A stretch of 64,000 nucleotides of DNA from Spirometra erinaceieuropaei (GCA_902702965.1 CACRXP010000175.1:626476-690475); one strand, 5' to 3'. Counted from the stretch's first letter, positions 1-11,008 are shown. A program made the numbers and translations. The notes: a model not told the origin generated them from the letters alone.

Positions 1-340
1 AAGGCGGTGGTGAGGCACACTATCGAAGGCCTTTTTAAAGTCGATATAGATGGCATGCACCATATCTCCTCTATCAACAGCCCTAGTCCAGTGTTGCAGA
101 CAGTAGAGCAGGTTTGTCACACAGGATCTGCCTTTTCGGAATCCATGCTGAGAATCGGTAAGCAAATGGTTATGTTCAAGGAACTGCATTAGTTGTTGCT
201 TTATTATCTTCTCCATAATCTTACAGCAAATGGAGGTGAGGCTGACCGGTCCGCCTTCCAGTCGGGTGGCAGATATTCGGTCTCGAAGGATGTATGGAAA
301 AGCATGGAGAGTGGCTTAGACAACTCGCCGGCGAGTTCCT
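1..340 (-). pseudogene. CR1/Jockey-like LINE A, reverse-transcriptase middle fragment (truncated by window edge)
   Basis: Read on the minus strand this encodes part of a non-LTR retrotransposon reverse transcriptase. Visible motifs are PVSLTSICCKIMEKIIK, then DSQHGFRKGRSCVTNLL, then IDFKKAFDSVPH, which are the standard order of RT blocks in CR1/Jockey-type LINEs; the last carries the first catalytic aspartate region. Codons are short of about a dozen residues between the WK and PVSLTS blocks, so there is a small deletion or frameshift near position 240-255. The fragment stops exactly at the left end of the BEL/Pao LTR at 341, and its upstream part resumes at 6390 after the inserted element. 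The YxDD block would lie beyond the window edge. Family level (CR1 versus Jockey) is inferred from motif wording only. Confidence 0.85.
336..340. repeat. Left target-site duplication TTCCT
   Basis: TTCCT directly precedes the 5' LTR and is repeated at 6390-6394 directly after the 3' LTR. A 5-bp duplication is the size known for BEL/Pao integrase. It lies inside LINE A coding sequence, which reads continuously across the pair. Confidence 0.9.
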
Positions 341-757
341 TGTGACATCCCTGATGTCAATTTCTGTTCTGGTCTTTACTTTGCTACTAACCGTTTGCTA
401 GTAACCAGACTTTACGCATGCCACCCTGTCTTTGTATCCCTATTCGTCGGTTCTTGTCATTCTTTGTTCATTGTTACCTGTCCATTGCCTATTGCTCTTT
501 GTTGCCGCTCGCTTATAAACCGACCACCACACCTTGGCGTCATTCGCTGACGGCTCGTCTTATCACCTCGAATGTACGTCCACTTTTCAATTTATTCTCC
601 ACCTTATTAACTCTATTGTGCTCCGCTAATCTCACTGTTTATTGCTATAGAACCACAAGAATAACCGAGTTATCCTGACTGTATTCTGACATAGCATTGA
701 CCTCGGGTGCGTCTATTCAGGTGAATAAAACAGCACTGAATCTAAAGATCACCTACA
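341..757 (+). repeat. BEL/Pao 5' LTR
   Basis: Starts TGTGACATCC and ends TCACCTACA. It is 417 bp, the same length as the 3' LTR, with three mismatches and no indels by eye. It contains a TATA-like TTATAA at 513-518 and AATAAA at 724-729, 28 bp before the end, fitting the R/polyadenylation region. An 86-codon open frame inside the LTR is also present in the 3' copy and is not considered a gene. Confidence 0.95.
511..520 (+). promoter_or_regulatory. TATA-like box in the 5' LTR
   Basis: GCTTATAAAC sits in the middle of the LTR, about 210 bp upstream of the AATAAA signal, a plausible core promoter position for LTR transcription. The same sequence occurs in the 3' LTR at 6143-6152. Transcription start is inferred, not visible. 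Confidence 0.45.
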
Positions 758-772
758 AAAGTTATTCGAGTC

Positions 773-1843
773 ATGTTCGAGCAAATCGCAGACAACAGCC
801 CTCCGGATCTGTCGCTGCACTCACAACCTGCTTCACCAATCGCCTTAGATCAAAGAGATTTAGAAAGACAGCGACTTGAAATAGAGCTCAGCAAACTGCG
901 TCTACTAGAAATCGAAAGACGCATTGAGTTGGAAAAATTACAGCTTATGAAAATGGAAAGTCGAGAATTGAATAAAGATGACGAGGTTTGTGCGATCGCT
1001 CAACAGAGAGATGGTAGTTCGAATGATAATGTCGAACCTTCATTTCGCACCACAGAGCATCATCTAGAGCTGCCAAAACGTGAAATTCAGAAGTTCGACG
1101 GAAACCCTAAATTTTATTGTGCTTTTGTGAAGGAGTTCCATTCTCTAATTGAAAGAAAAACTAATGACAGCACCACATGCCTCACTTACCTGCTACAGTA
1201 CTGTGAAGGGAAAGCGAAGGAGGCTATACAACATTGTGCGATATTAGACGCCGACGAAGGTTTTAAAAGGGCCAAAGAAATTTTGAGAAAAAGATTCGGC
1301 CAGAATTATATGGTAGCCCGAGCCTTTATCGATGCATTAATCGACGGACCTCAAATAAAAGGCAACGACACTGCAGCGTTCGTTCACCTCAGCCAGCAAA
1401 TGCAAGCTTGCGTGGCAACCTTGAAACAACTCAACTATGCGTCCGATCTCAACTCCAGCAGAACTCTGGAGTCGATTGTGAGACGTCTACCCTCCCAATT
1501 AAGATTTAAATGGGCTGAAACCGCTGCAAATGCAATACGTCAGGGCGAAGAACCGCAATTCGAAGATCTTGCGGGCTTCATAGAAGAACGCGTTGATGTT
1601 GCCTGTACTCGGTTCGGAGAATTGGCATTTAGGTTGAGAGATCATGAAGGTCAGCAGCCCAGTAGAACACACAGATTGTCAAACCATCCTCAAAGGAATG
1701 TGCTTGTTTCAAACAGCACGGAAATAAAGCGTAATGGGGCCCCTTTCCCGTTCTGTTGCACGGTCTGTGGAGAAGATCACTATCCCGATAAATGTCCAAC
1801 ATTTGCGGCCTCTGACCAGACGGAAAGGAGAAGGATTGTATAA
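773..1843 (+). pseudogene. gag: BEL/Pao Gag (DUF1759-type), prematurely stopped
   Basis: 356 codons from an ATG 16 bp after the 5' LTR. The first ~70 residues are highly charged and heptad-like, probably coiled coil. About residues 100-260 carry the Pao Gag core (motifs LPKREIQKFDG and CLTYLLQYCEGKAKEAI), which resembles Pfam DUF1759. Near the end is a first Cys/His cluster, CTVCGEDHYPDKC. The frame then meets TAA at 1841-1843, but coding continues in the same frame with further zinc knuckles, so this stop splits the nucleocapsid region. In BEL/Pao elements Gag and Pol are normally one polyprotein, so the stop is likely a disabling mutation, an assembly error or, less likely, a recoding site. 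Gag would package element RNA in cytoplasmic particles. Confidence 0.9.
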
Positions 1844-2206
1844 GAGTGCAAACTGTGTCGCCGTTGTCTGAAAGCGAATCATATCGCTAAGAACTGCAGA
1901 TCACCTCGCGGATGTACAGTCGAGGGCTGTGGAAAAGAACATCATACTCTACTACATCACGACAACGAAGAGCTCAGTAGCCCGTCGAATGTTTTCAGTC
2001 ATCAGGTAGTCAGACACGAAGAAGAGGTTCCAAGGGTAGCCCTCGCAGTTGTTCCAGTGACGGTCCGGTACGAACGACACACGGCACGAACTTTGGCACT
2101 TTTAGACAACGGCTCCGACTCAACGCTCATACATGAGAGTCTCGTGTCTGCTCTTGAAATGAAGGGTAAAGGCAAGGATATCGTTATATCAACGTTGAAT
2201 AAGTAA
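1844..2206 (+). pseudogene. BEL/Pao nucleocapsid zinc knuckles and aspartic protease segment
   Basis: Continues the Gag frame after the TAA at 1841. It opens with a CX2CX4HX4C knuckle (CRRCLKANHIAKNC) and a second Cys/His group ending HHTLLH, as in Pao-family elements. Around 2099-2119 is ALLDNGSDSTL, the active-site loop of a retropepsin-like protease (DUF1758 type), with Asn between Asp and Gly where Thr or Ser is more usual. A second in-frame TAA at 2204-2206 ends it. Too broken to appear as a single open frame with an ATG, but the reading frame is shared with the neighbours on both sides. Confidence 0.8.
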
Positions 2207-2221
2207 ACTGTATTCCAGACC

Positions 2222-3706
2222 ATGGAAGTAGAGTTCGACGTAGAAGCTAAAGGCACAAAAACTTCTATTCACGTCAAACGAGCTTACTCTGTCAAATCTC
2301 TACCACAAGTGAGTCGAATCATGCCAAATTATAAGGTAGCCTCACTCTGGCCTCACTTGAGTGCGATCGAATTCGAATCACGCGAAAACATGGGGATCGG
2401 GCTGTTATTAGGATGCGATGTACCGGAAGCCCACTGGGTACAGGATCAATGCTTAGGTAAAGCAGACGAACCATACGCCATTCGAACGGCCTTGGGATGG
2501 ATAATGATGGGACCTGTACATCTGACTCCCAGAGAGAAGAAACGGGTATACTGCTCGAACTTCGTTGAGTTCCAGAAGGATCTGGAGCTGTTCTATCAAC
2601 AAGACTCCATTGACGAGGGACCAACCAAAGACAAAGATCTGTCTGTAAACGATCGAATCGCGTTGAAGACTATAGACCAAACCCTTTGTTTCCGCGATGG
2701 TCATTATATGTTAGCCCTACCTTGGAGAACTCACCCATCAGTCCTTCCGAATAACAAGCTATGCGCCTTACAGCGCCTCCGACTGCTCAGTAAACGACTC
2801 GTAAAATCAGAGGACTTGTTGCAAATATACACGAAAACTATGAATGACTACATTGAGTCTGGATATGCTGAAGAGGTTCCGGTCAAGGATGCAGCCTATT
2901 CTTGGTACCTTCCCCATCATCCCGTTTTCCACCCAGCCAAGCCAAATAAGATACGTGTGGTCTTTGACTGCGCAGCTAAATTCTACGGAATCTCCCTAAA
3001 CGATCAACTACTCTCCGGACCTGATATGACCAATTCGCTAATCGGGGTACTTTTGAGATTCAGACAGGAGAAAGTCGCCATCATGGCCGATATTGAATCG
3101 ATGTTCCATCAAGTTCGGGTGCCTGAGATAGACCGTGACGTTTTAAGATTTCTCTGGTGGACGAATGGTGACTTATCGCAACCACCGAAAGAATTCCGGA
3201 TGACCGTACATTTGTTTGGAGCTACATCCTCCCCCAGTTGTGCAACCTTCGCGCTTAACAGAGCCATCACTGACAGTGCGGAAAGCTGTGATAAAGATGT
3301 CCTCGAGGAGGCGAAAAGATGCTTCTATGTGGATGATTGTTTGGTCAGTGTGCGAAATGAGAACGAGGCACTCCGGTTTTCACAGCAGCTAAGGTCAATG
3401 TTATGCAAGGGGGGCTTCAAACTGCACAAATGGAAGAGCAACAGTGTCACTTTAATGACGTCCATACCCGAGTCGGAACAGGCCACCACCCCTATAGAGC
3501 TGGGTCGTCGGGATCCCGCAATGCACCTAGCACTCGGGGTGGGTTGGGACCTTGAACGAGACGAATTTCGCTTCTTTGTGCGTCCCATGACCAAACAGTT
3601 CACTAGGAGGAACCTACTTTCACATGTTTCGTCTTTCTTTGATCCGATGGGATACATTACCCCAGTGACGATACTCGCAAAAAAAGGTCCTGCAAAATTT
3701 ATGTAA
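2222..3706 (+). pseudogene. pol: BEL/Pao reverse transcriptase segment of Pol
   Basis: 494 codons in the same frame as Gag, starting at an ATG 15 bp after the TAA at 2204-2206; the true frame runs in from upstream. The first ~80 residues finish the protease/linker. RT motifs follow: NKIRVVFDCAAK, IMADIESMFHQVRVPE (first catalytic Asp, near 3089), FGATSSPSCATFAL, and FYVDDCLVS with the YVDD box at 3326-3337. The C-terminal part matches the linker called Peptidase_A17 in BEL/Pao elements (SHVSSFFDPMGYITPVTI). The frame ends artificially at 3704-3706 because one extra base in the A7/GG run at about 3680-3688 shifts it; the Pol sequence continues in another frame. Confidence 0.92.
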
Positions 3707-3752
3707 ACGCAAAGAAGGTTGGGACGAAGAGATATGTGGTGAAGAGTGGACA

Positions 3753-5933
3753 TTGTGGAGAAAGTGGTTAAATGCAATGCCTAACCTTGAACGCTTCTCC
3801 GTACCCCGATGCATCAGGCCAGAGGAGGCGAAACAAAACTACGAGTTTCAACTCCATGTCTTGAGTGACGCCTCGGAAACCGCTTACGGCGCAGTTGCCT
3901 ACATGGTCGTGGGAGGCAAAAGCGAAACAACGCTATCTCGGTTAATATTTTCTAAGGCCAGAATCGCCCCTATTCGCGCGACTAGTATACCACGCCTGGA
4001 GCTAATGGCAGCTGTGGTAGCTGTTAAGATAGCCAGGTTGATCCGCACAGAAATGAGCGTGAAGATTTCAACAATATTCTACTGGACAGACTCTCTTGTG
4101 GTGCTCCAAAGCATTCGCAACACTTCGAAACGTTTTCCCACCTTCTTCTCCAATCGTTTATCACTTATACGCGATCTCTCTAGTCCAGACGAATGGCGAC
4201 ACATCGAATCCCGGCGGAATCCCGCCGACCTGCTATCCCGTGGTGTCTTTGCGGACGAAACAAATAAGCTAGAACGTTGGAAAAATGGTCCTGAATTTCC
4301 GGTGATTCTAACAGAACAATCACTCCCGGTCATAGAAAATGCTTGCGTAACGACACACCTCGGTTCGGACTCAGTGCGTGTCAGCGTACTTCAACAAACT
4401 GCCACAGTGATCGTTCGCTATAGTCATTTAGCCTCGTGGAGCAAACTTCAAAGATGCGCAGCCTGGATTCTTCGTTATAAAGGATATTTGAGGAATCCCT
4501 ACACAACCCCAAAGGGTAGACTGACATTGGCAGAGATGAGGGAAGCGTCATCAGAAATTATAAGGATGGTGCAATTAGAAGCGTTCCCCTATGAGATGAA
4601 GCTCCTTGGGAACAACAGTACCTTTGATGATGCGCTTAGACGGTGCGGTGCCAAAAGAAAATCCCTTCGCAAAGTGTCTAGTTCGTTGAGATGCCTTACA
4701 CTAATCGTCGTGGATGGAGTATTACGCGTCGGGGGACGACTACAGAACAGCTGTCTACCGCTCGAGACTAAACATCCGATCATTTTACCGTCCCAACACT
4801 TTGTGACGCATCTACTAATCCAACATTATCACGAACTGAACGGTCCTATGGGACAAAACTATATTCTAGCTACAATAAGGACGCGGTACTGGATATTGCG
4901 GGCCAACAAAACGATAAAATCCTCGTTGAAAAGATGTCTCAAGTGCCGGAGATGGTTTTCTCGACCATACCAACAAGCTATGGCTCCGATCCCCATCGAT
5001 CGGACTGTGCAGACTTGCGACCCCTTTACGATTTCAGGAGTTGATTATTTCGGTCCGATGTTCGTTAAACGGGGACGTTCCGTCGAAAAGCGATATGGTT
5101 GTCTGTTTACCTGCTTCAGTTCTCGAGCTGTGCACCTGGAAGTAGCGCACTCCTTAGATACCGATTCGTTCTTGTGTGCTTTCAATCGATTTGTGGCACG
5201 TAGAGGTTGTCCACAGCGACTATACAGTGACAACGGAAGCAAATTTAAGGGTGCGGAAGGCGACATAAAGAAACTGCTTAAAATGTGGAACCAGGACAAA
5301 ATAGCGAAATCGCTGCTGATCCGTGAGTGCGACTGGGTATTCAACCCCCCTCGAGCCAGCCATAGAGGTGGTGTATGGGAAAGAATGATTCGCACAGTCA
5401 AACAAATTATCCTTGTGGTGCTAGAAGAACAACGCCTCACTGATGAAGTTCAACATACGGCTATGACTGAAATTGAACGAATTCTAAGTGACAGGCCGTT
5501 GGTAAGACAGAGTGACGACCCGGATGATCAGTATGCACTTACACCGAGTAAGTTGCTGTTACTAAGAAGTAATTCGTCCGAGCCAATACCAAGTACGATT
5601 CCAAAGAATCAATTTAATAGAAGATGGCGACAGGCACAACTCCTAGCGGATACCTTTTGGAAGAAATGGTTAAGAGCCTACCTACCAACACTCGCAGTTT
5701 GTCGGAAGTGGCAATCTACGCATCCGAGTCCCAGGATTGGTCAACTTGTTCTGCTAATGGAGGCAGACAAACCCCGAGGTGTCTGGCCTAAGGCAATAAT
5801 CGAAGAAGTACACGCAGGATCGGACAACTTAACTCGTGGAGTCACCGCTCGCACAGAAAAAGGTCATGTACGGAGGGACATCCGTCAAGTTTGCCCACTG
5901 GAAGGAGAAGTGGATCAAATGGAAACTCCGTGA
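3753..5933 (+). pseudogene. pol: BEL/Pao RNase H and integrase segment of Pol
   Basis: 726 codons in a new frame after the one-base shift; homologous coding begins about 60 bp before this ATG. RNase H-like region: LSDASETAYGAVAYM near residue 35, then FYWTDSLVVLQ. Integrase: an H-H-C-C zinc-binding region around residues 350-400 (CLKCRRW), then the DDE core with ISGVDYFGPM (Asp near 5043), LYSDNGSKFKGA (Asp near 5228) and GGVWERMIR (Glu near 5380). The C-terminus (RRWRQAQLLADTFWKKWL) matches the DUF5641 tail of Pao integrases. All three catalytic acidic residues remain. It stops 39 bp before the 3' LTR. Confidence 0.93.
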
Positions 5934-5972
5934 CGCTTTCAGGCCCTCGGAGACCGCGACTCCGCGGGGGAG

Positions 5973-6389
5973 TGTGACATCCCTGATGTCAATTTCTGTT
6001 CTGGTCTTTACTTTGCTACTAACCGTTTGCTAGTAACCAGACTTTACGCATGCCACCCTGTCTTTGTATCCCTATTCGTCGGTTCTTGTCATTCTTTGTT
6101 CATTGTTACCTGTCCATTGCCTATTGCTCTTTGTTGCCGCTCGCTTATAAACCGACCACCACACCTTGGCGTCATTCGCTGACTGCTCGTCTTATCACCT
6201 CGAATGTACGTCCACTTTTCAATTTATTCTCCACCTTATTAACTCTATTGTGCTCCGCTAATCTCACTGTTTATTGCTATAGAACCACAAGAATAACCGA
6301 GTTATCCTGACTGTCTTCTGACATAGCATTGACCTCGGGTGCGTCTATTCAGGTGAATAAAACAGCACTGAATCTAAAGCTCACCTACA
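5973..6389 (+). repeat. BEL/Pao 3' LTR
   Basis: 417 bp, TGTGACATCC...TCACCTACA, collinear with the 5' LTR with three substitutions. AATAAA at 6356-6361 would provide the polyadenylation signal. Confidence 0.95.
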
Positions 6390-6394
6390 TTCCT
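6390..6394. repeat. Right target-site duplication TTCCT
   Basis: Second copy of the 5-bp duplication, immediately after the 3' LTR. LINE A coding sequence (SPGPDEIPAKILKE, minus strand) resumes here. Confidence 0.9.
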
Positions 6395-7738
6395 TCAAAA
6401 TCTTCGCCGGAATCTCATCGGGACCTGGTGATTTGGATTCTTTTAGCCTCAGCAACTCTGTCAGAACTATACCCTCAGTGAACTGGACGGTCTCTATAAT
6501 CGGGGTGTGTTCGACGGATTGAGGGGCCGAAGGGTTGCATCCTGTTTCGCTACTAAAAACAGACCGAAAAAATTCTGAAAGGTGATCCGCTTTCGCCCTG
6601 TCGTCAGTGAGATGTTCGCCTTCAGCAGTCCTTAGCATGGGTATTGGGTCCTTGTTCCGCGTGCACTACCTAATGTAACCGTAGAATAATTTAGGGTTCT
6701 CCGCAGCACGGTTTAGCAGATCCCATTCGAATTCCTTTATAGTTTTGAGGATAAGACCCTTGACACGATTTCTTTGAATTTTGTACGTGCATATAGATGT
6801 GGGGTTCCTGTCAGAAAGCGATTTTTTCCACAGCCGACGTTTTTTATTCACTTCATTCTTCAAGGCTTGCGTAAGCCATCGAGGTCTGTTAGTTAACCTC
6901 TTCCGTGAAAGCGGACAGTGGTTTACGATCAGCTCGTGCAGAATTTCTCGGAACCGTTGCCAGTCTTCGAGTATGCTCCCAACAAATATGGACTCCCACT
7001 CAATGCGTAAAATTTCAGCCCTCATTTGGTCGAAATCCCCACGCCAAATGTTTCTTCTAACTGTCCCGGTTTTCTCGGGCATGCAAAAAGCGAGTAATCC
7101 CATAGAAGAACGACGTGGTCACTTTTACCTAAGGGGGGTAGGCATGACACCTCATCAATGCTGTCCTGTGACTTCGTAAGGACAAGATCAGGGCAGTTTG
7201 CTTGTTGGCCTTCGCGTACTCTAGTTGGTAACATGACGTGTTGAGTGAGAAATAGCTTCAGTGCCGTGTTCAGAAAACTCCTATCGAAGGTTCGTTCTGA
7301 GCTATTTGCATGGGTTGAGCTCCAGTCAATATGGGGCGCGTTAAAGTCGCCCATGAATCGGATATCCGGTCGCGTAGCGAACTTTTCGAGCTCCTCCAGC
7401 AGGCGAGCGTCGGCCATGTTGTCCCGTCTCGGCGGTCGATAAACTGTCAGGACATCGTGGCTAGGCGAGCTCGGCACTTTAATAGACAGCCAGATTGCCT
7501 CGGAACTGCACGAAAAGTTATCGGTCTTGTCTGATACATTTAGCCCATATTTTACATACGTGAGTACGCCTCCTCCCTGACGCCCTTCCCTATCCCTTCT
7601 AAACATCTGGTAGCCAGGCAAGGCCAGCTCACGGTTGTCCACGTGTTGGATCAACCAGGTCCTCGTATGTAGGCCACTCCGTGCCTCCATAAACCCGTTA
7701 ATTAAATAATGCTCGCTCATATCGAGCCTTCACCTCGG
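6390..7738 (-). pseudogene. CR1/Jockey-like LINE A, endonuclease and RT N-terminal part
   Basis: Upstream half of LINE A, split from 1-340 by the BEL/Pao insertion. From its 5' side (7720 downward) an AP-type endonuclease is recognisable: RTWLIQHVDNRELALPGY, AIWLSIKVP, FMGDFNAPHIDW (GDFN motif) and PPLGKSDHVVLLWDYS (SDH motif). A frameshift within about 7022-7103 leads to the linker (RGDFDQMRAE...NRPRWLTQALKNEVNKKRRLWKK), a TAG at 6666-6668 interrupts it, and the frame then goes on to the start of RT (LKESKSPGPDEIPAKILKE). The 5' end of endonuclease and any ORF1 are missing; the copy is cut at about 7738, where the 3' tail of the next LINE begins. Confidence 0.9.
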
Positions 7739-7740
7739 TA

Positions 7741-9237
7741 CGCTTAGTTCAGTTCAGTTCAGTTTATTGATGGAAATAGGCGTGAGCCTTTAAGTACCCT
7801 ATTTGCAAAGTAAAAAAATGTGTGGTATACAGATAAATGTTCTGGGCTGAAAAAGTTCAAACACGCCCATAATTGTAGGAAAAAATGAGAACGGGTTACC
7901 GGGGGTGAGCTATACTTCTCATCGCTCTTGGTCATTTTGAAACATAAATATGTCAAGATTCTTTTTAAAACTTTGTATGGATGGTGACATCACAACATCT
8001 GTGCGAAGGGCATTCCATGGTTTGACCACTCGAACAGAGAAGGAGAACTTCCGTACATCCAACCTTTCATGCTGAGTGCGCAGTTTTAACGGGTGACCTC
8101 GGCGATTAGTCGTGGTAGCGAATTTAAAAAAATTTCGCAAAGGTCAGACTGCAGTCCAGCCCCTTTACTATGCGGAGTACTTACAAGAGATCCCGCGTAG
8201 TTGCCTAACACTCAAGGGAAGGATGTTCAGATTTAGTAGGTGGGTTGCGTAATGAGAGGAGCTCTGACCCCTAACCATTCTCGTGGCTTTCCCATGAACT
8301 CTTACAAGACAATTTCGATTCTGAACCTCTCATGGTCACCAGGTTTGTATGCCGTGTTCCAAGTGCGGCCGCGCAAATGCTTCGAAAATATTTGAGAAGG
8401 CGTTTTGTCAAAATCCATAAATATATGCATGGTGGCGTACGGTGCGGAAATTGCGCTGTTTGTCACTCTCGAACAACGGGCGGGTGGTTTTAGGGAGTTC
8501 GTCGACGGCACGCTAAGGTCCTTTCGGGTTTCCACGTTTTGTAAAGCTGCACCTCCCGAAAGTTGTCTCTTGTGTTGACGGATCTGGCTGTGTTGCTTAG
8601 GCAAAGTATGCTACAGTCACCAAAGTTTGACCACTCTTCCAACAGAATTGGATTCACCTGCCGTCTGTTTTCGTCGGCAGGTCCCCAGTTATACTCCATA
8701 TCTTCATGTCGTCAGCAAATATTGCTGTTTCGCAGTTCAGGGCTCTTGCTTACTCATCCACGTATATTAGGAACAAAGTGGTTCCCAGTGCTGACTCCTG
8801 GGGAATACCACTCTCGACCACAGCAGAATCTGATTTTCCTTGATCAATGCACACAACCTGCTGTCGACCCACAAGGAAGTTTTCGATCCGTTTGAGGAAG
8901 CTGCCTCTGACACTTATTTTTTTAAACTTGTATAACAGTCTTTTGTGTAGCACAGTGTCGAACGTCTTCTAGAAGTTAACGAAAGCTACGTGGGTCGTGC
9001 ACCTGTCGTCTAGAGCTCGGGTCAAACTCTGGAGAGATTGCAACAAGGTTGTCGTGCAGGATCTTCCTTCCAGAACCCATGTTGGCAGTTCGATAACAAG
9101 TCCTTAACTTCCAGGAACTGCACCAATCCACTTTTCATGATCCTCCCAATAACTTTGCTAAGAATGCGTGTCGAGGTTGTGAGCCTGTAATATGTCTTCG
9201 ATGCCCTGCTACCTCTTTTGTATAGCGGAGTAATATT
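7741..9237 (-). pseudogene. CR1/Jockey-like LINE B, 5'-truncated, RT and 3' end
   Basis: Minus-strand copy starting inside RT (ITPLYKRGSRASKTYYRLTTSTRILSKVIGRIM at 9240-9130, broken into short stretches), then VAFVNF-KTFDTVLHKRLLYKFKKI, VESGIPQESALGTTLFLIYVDE, FADDMKIWS (FADD, the catalytic box) and the C-terminal block FSFSVRVVKPWNALRTDVVMSPSIQSFKKNLD near 8050-7930. Its 3' end is at about 7741: AATAAACTGAACTGAACTGAACT on this strand, i.e. a short tail of CTGAA pentamers, as is typical of CR1-type elements. Several frameshifts and stops are present. 5' truncation is the usual outcome of target-primed reverse transcription. Confidence 0.85.
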
Positions 9238-9770
9238 CAATTCAATTAATTCAATTCAATTATTTTTATTAAAGACCCGTCGGGGTCCCATCAAAGCAAG
9301 TAAAAATAAATTTAAATGCAAATTTTAGACGATGTAGGCAAACTCTGCACAAAGTACTATGCAAATTTTTGAGATTAGAAGTCCGTTAAGCAAAATGAAA
9401 ATGAAAAAAAACGAGGGGTGAAAAAAAACTCCAAAGCAAAATTTAAAAAATGATTGTAGTAATTTAACAGGAGAAAAAAACCCCTCGGAAAAATAGCATC
9501 AGAAAAAAGGGAGGACTGGCCTGCATGTGGCGGTACAAAATGGAATAAAGCCCGACATCAACATGGCCGAAATAGATTTCAGCTGTATATGGCATTGTGT
9601 AACGGATTTCATAAAATGGTACGTAGGCGGGTCGGTCAGGACTGGCCTGTATCGCCTTGAATAAGAAAAATAAGTGCCGAAATTGAAAACCAGTCTCAAG
9701 CCGATAGGAACCCAGATGCGGTCAGTATCGTTCAACCGAGTCCATCCAGCTCCAATCGACAGGAAGTGTT
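9238..9770 (-). mobile_element. 3' UTR/tail of LINE C with ATTGA pentamer tail
   Basis: The minus-strand sequence ends AATAAAAATAATTGAATTGA followed by more ATTGA units at 9238-9265, again a pentameric 3' tail. The 500 bp upstream is AT-rich with poly(A)/poly(T) runs and holds no RT motifs, so most of the RT domain of LINE C is missing or this tail belongs to a separate insertion. A 93-codon open frame at 9499-9780 was not recognised. Confidence 0.6.
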
Positions 9771-11008
9771 CCAATGTCAAATGACGTATAAAAGAGCATC
9801 GAGAAAGGCACTGACAAGTCCTTTGAGAAGCTTGGGTGGAATCTCGTCTGGTCTTGGGGACTTAGATTCGTTCAATTCCTCATATTCTCTTTGGACCATA
9901 CCTTCAGAAAAGAGTATGCTACGTATGTTTGGAGTTGGCAGTTGTTCTGTGTAGGAAGGAAGAAACCTTTCCTCGTTTACATAGACTGATTGGAAAAACC
10001 ATGAGACATACGCAGCTTTATCCCTGCGATTAGGAATCTCAACGCAATCGGTTGTCCTTATTGAGAAGATTTGATGTCTGCTCTTTGAACTTCGTCTGAG
10101 GTAGCTACAGAGTTATTTTGGGCTCTGCGTTGCTTACCGTAGTAAATTCTTATCGAATTTTCAGCGCGTTTTTATAATTACGCTTCTTAGATTGTTTCTT
10201 TATGTCTTGTAGGTGTTGAAATACCCAACTTTCCAAATGACGCAGTGTTTTGTTCATAATTTATGTTTCCCGCCAACTTCTTTAGGTTGCTATTTAGCCG
10301 CTCAGACCGCTTATTTTGTCTTACTGTCGTCAGTGGGCAGTGGTTATTGATGAGCTGCAGAAGGCCATTCTTAAACAACTCCAAATCATCATTGGCATTA
10401 CCCGTAAACATTGGGCTCCTGTAGAGACCGGATAAGTCTGCTCTCATCTGACTGAAGTCGCCCGCCAAATGTTGCGTCTTTTTGGTCCGGAGTATGCAAA
10501 ACGGAGAGAAACGAATAATCCCACATAATCACTACATGGTCACTTCGGCCGAGGGGCAGCATGGAGATGACCTCGTCAATGCCGTCCGATGTTTTTTTGC
10601 AAAAAACCTTGGGACACGGGAACCAGTAGCCTTGACGGTCAACCAAATAGCTTCCGTGTTGCACGCAAACTTAGTGGTATTTTTCGAAGCTGATAGGTCT
10701 TCTTTCACGTACACAACTATGCCACCAACCTGACGTGGTTCCCTGCCCCTCCGGTAGATTTTATATTCAGTTAAGGCTATTTCACTATCGTCAATATTCT
10801 CGGACAACCAAGTTTTGGTTACTGCTAAAACATTCGGCAACAGATCGGTAAGACAAAGTTTTAGCTCGTCGAATTTCGGCACTAGGCTTTGGACATTTGT
10901 AAATAAGCACCTCAATCTTACATCAGTCAAATTTCCGGCTGCATTTGTCACTGTTGTGGGCATTATTGCGTTGTCGCGGATGTCATTTTCAGCGGCCTCT
11001 TCCATCAC
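9771..11008 (-). pseudogene. CR1/Jockey-like LINE C, endonuclease and beginning of RT
   Basis: Minus-strand ORF2 relic. It starts near 11003 with LFTNVQSLVPKFDELKLCL, LAVTKTWLSENIDDSEIAL and GGIVVYVKEDL (the first endonuclease blocks), continues in another frame with SMLPLGRSDHVVIMWDYSF (SDH motif), then RLNSNLKKLAGN (linker) and the RT entry block LNESKSPRPDEIPPKLLKGLVSAF at about 9890-9800. At least two frameshifts (around 10660 and 10470) disrupt it, and the GDFN region is deleted. A TAA followed by GTG ATG at 11003-11011 separates it from the upstream frame, which could be a genuine ORF1/ORF2 border or simply a stop. Confidence 0.82.

Larger units (their letters stand above)
341..6389 (+). 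mobile_element. BEL/Pao LTR retrotransposon, full length, nested in LINE A
   Basis: A 6,049-bp element with two 417-bp LTRs, TG...CA termini and a TTCCT duplication. Between the LTRs, one reading direction holds Gag, aspartic protease, RT, RNase H and integrase in BEL/Pao order. By eye the LTRs differ at only three positions (gacG/Tgctc, tgtA/Cttc, aagA/Ctc), so the insertion is recent. Even so, the coding frame has two in-frame TAA codons (1841-1843, 2204-2206) and one frameshift in an A-rich run near 3680-3688. No tRNA primer-binding site starting with TGG is evident right after 757. A purine run with a GC-rich stretch (cgcggggga, about 5963-5971) just before the 3' LTR is the best polypurine-tract candidate. 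Confidence 0.95.

Noticed and set aside
418..678. 86-codon open frame in the 5' LTR (identical one at 6050-6310)
   Set aside because: Duplicated only because it lies in both LTRs; no homology recognised.
758..780. Primer-binding site after the 5' LTR
   Set aside because: No TGG start or recognisable tRNA 3' complement immediately after 757.
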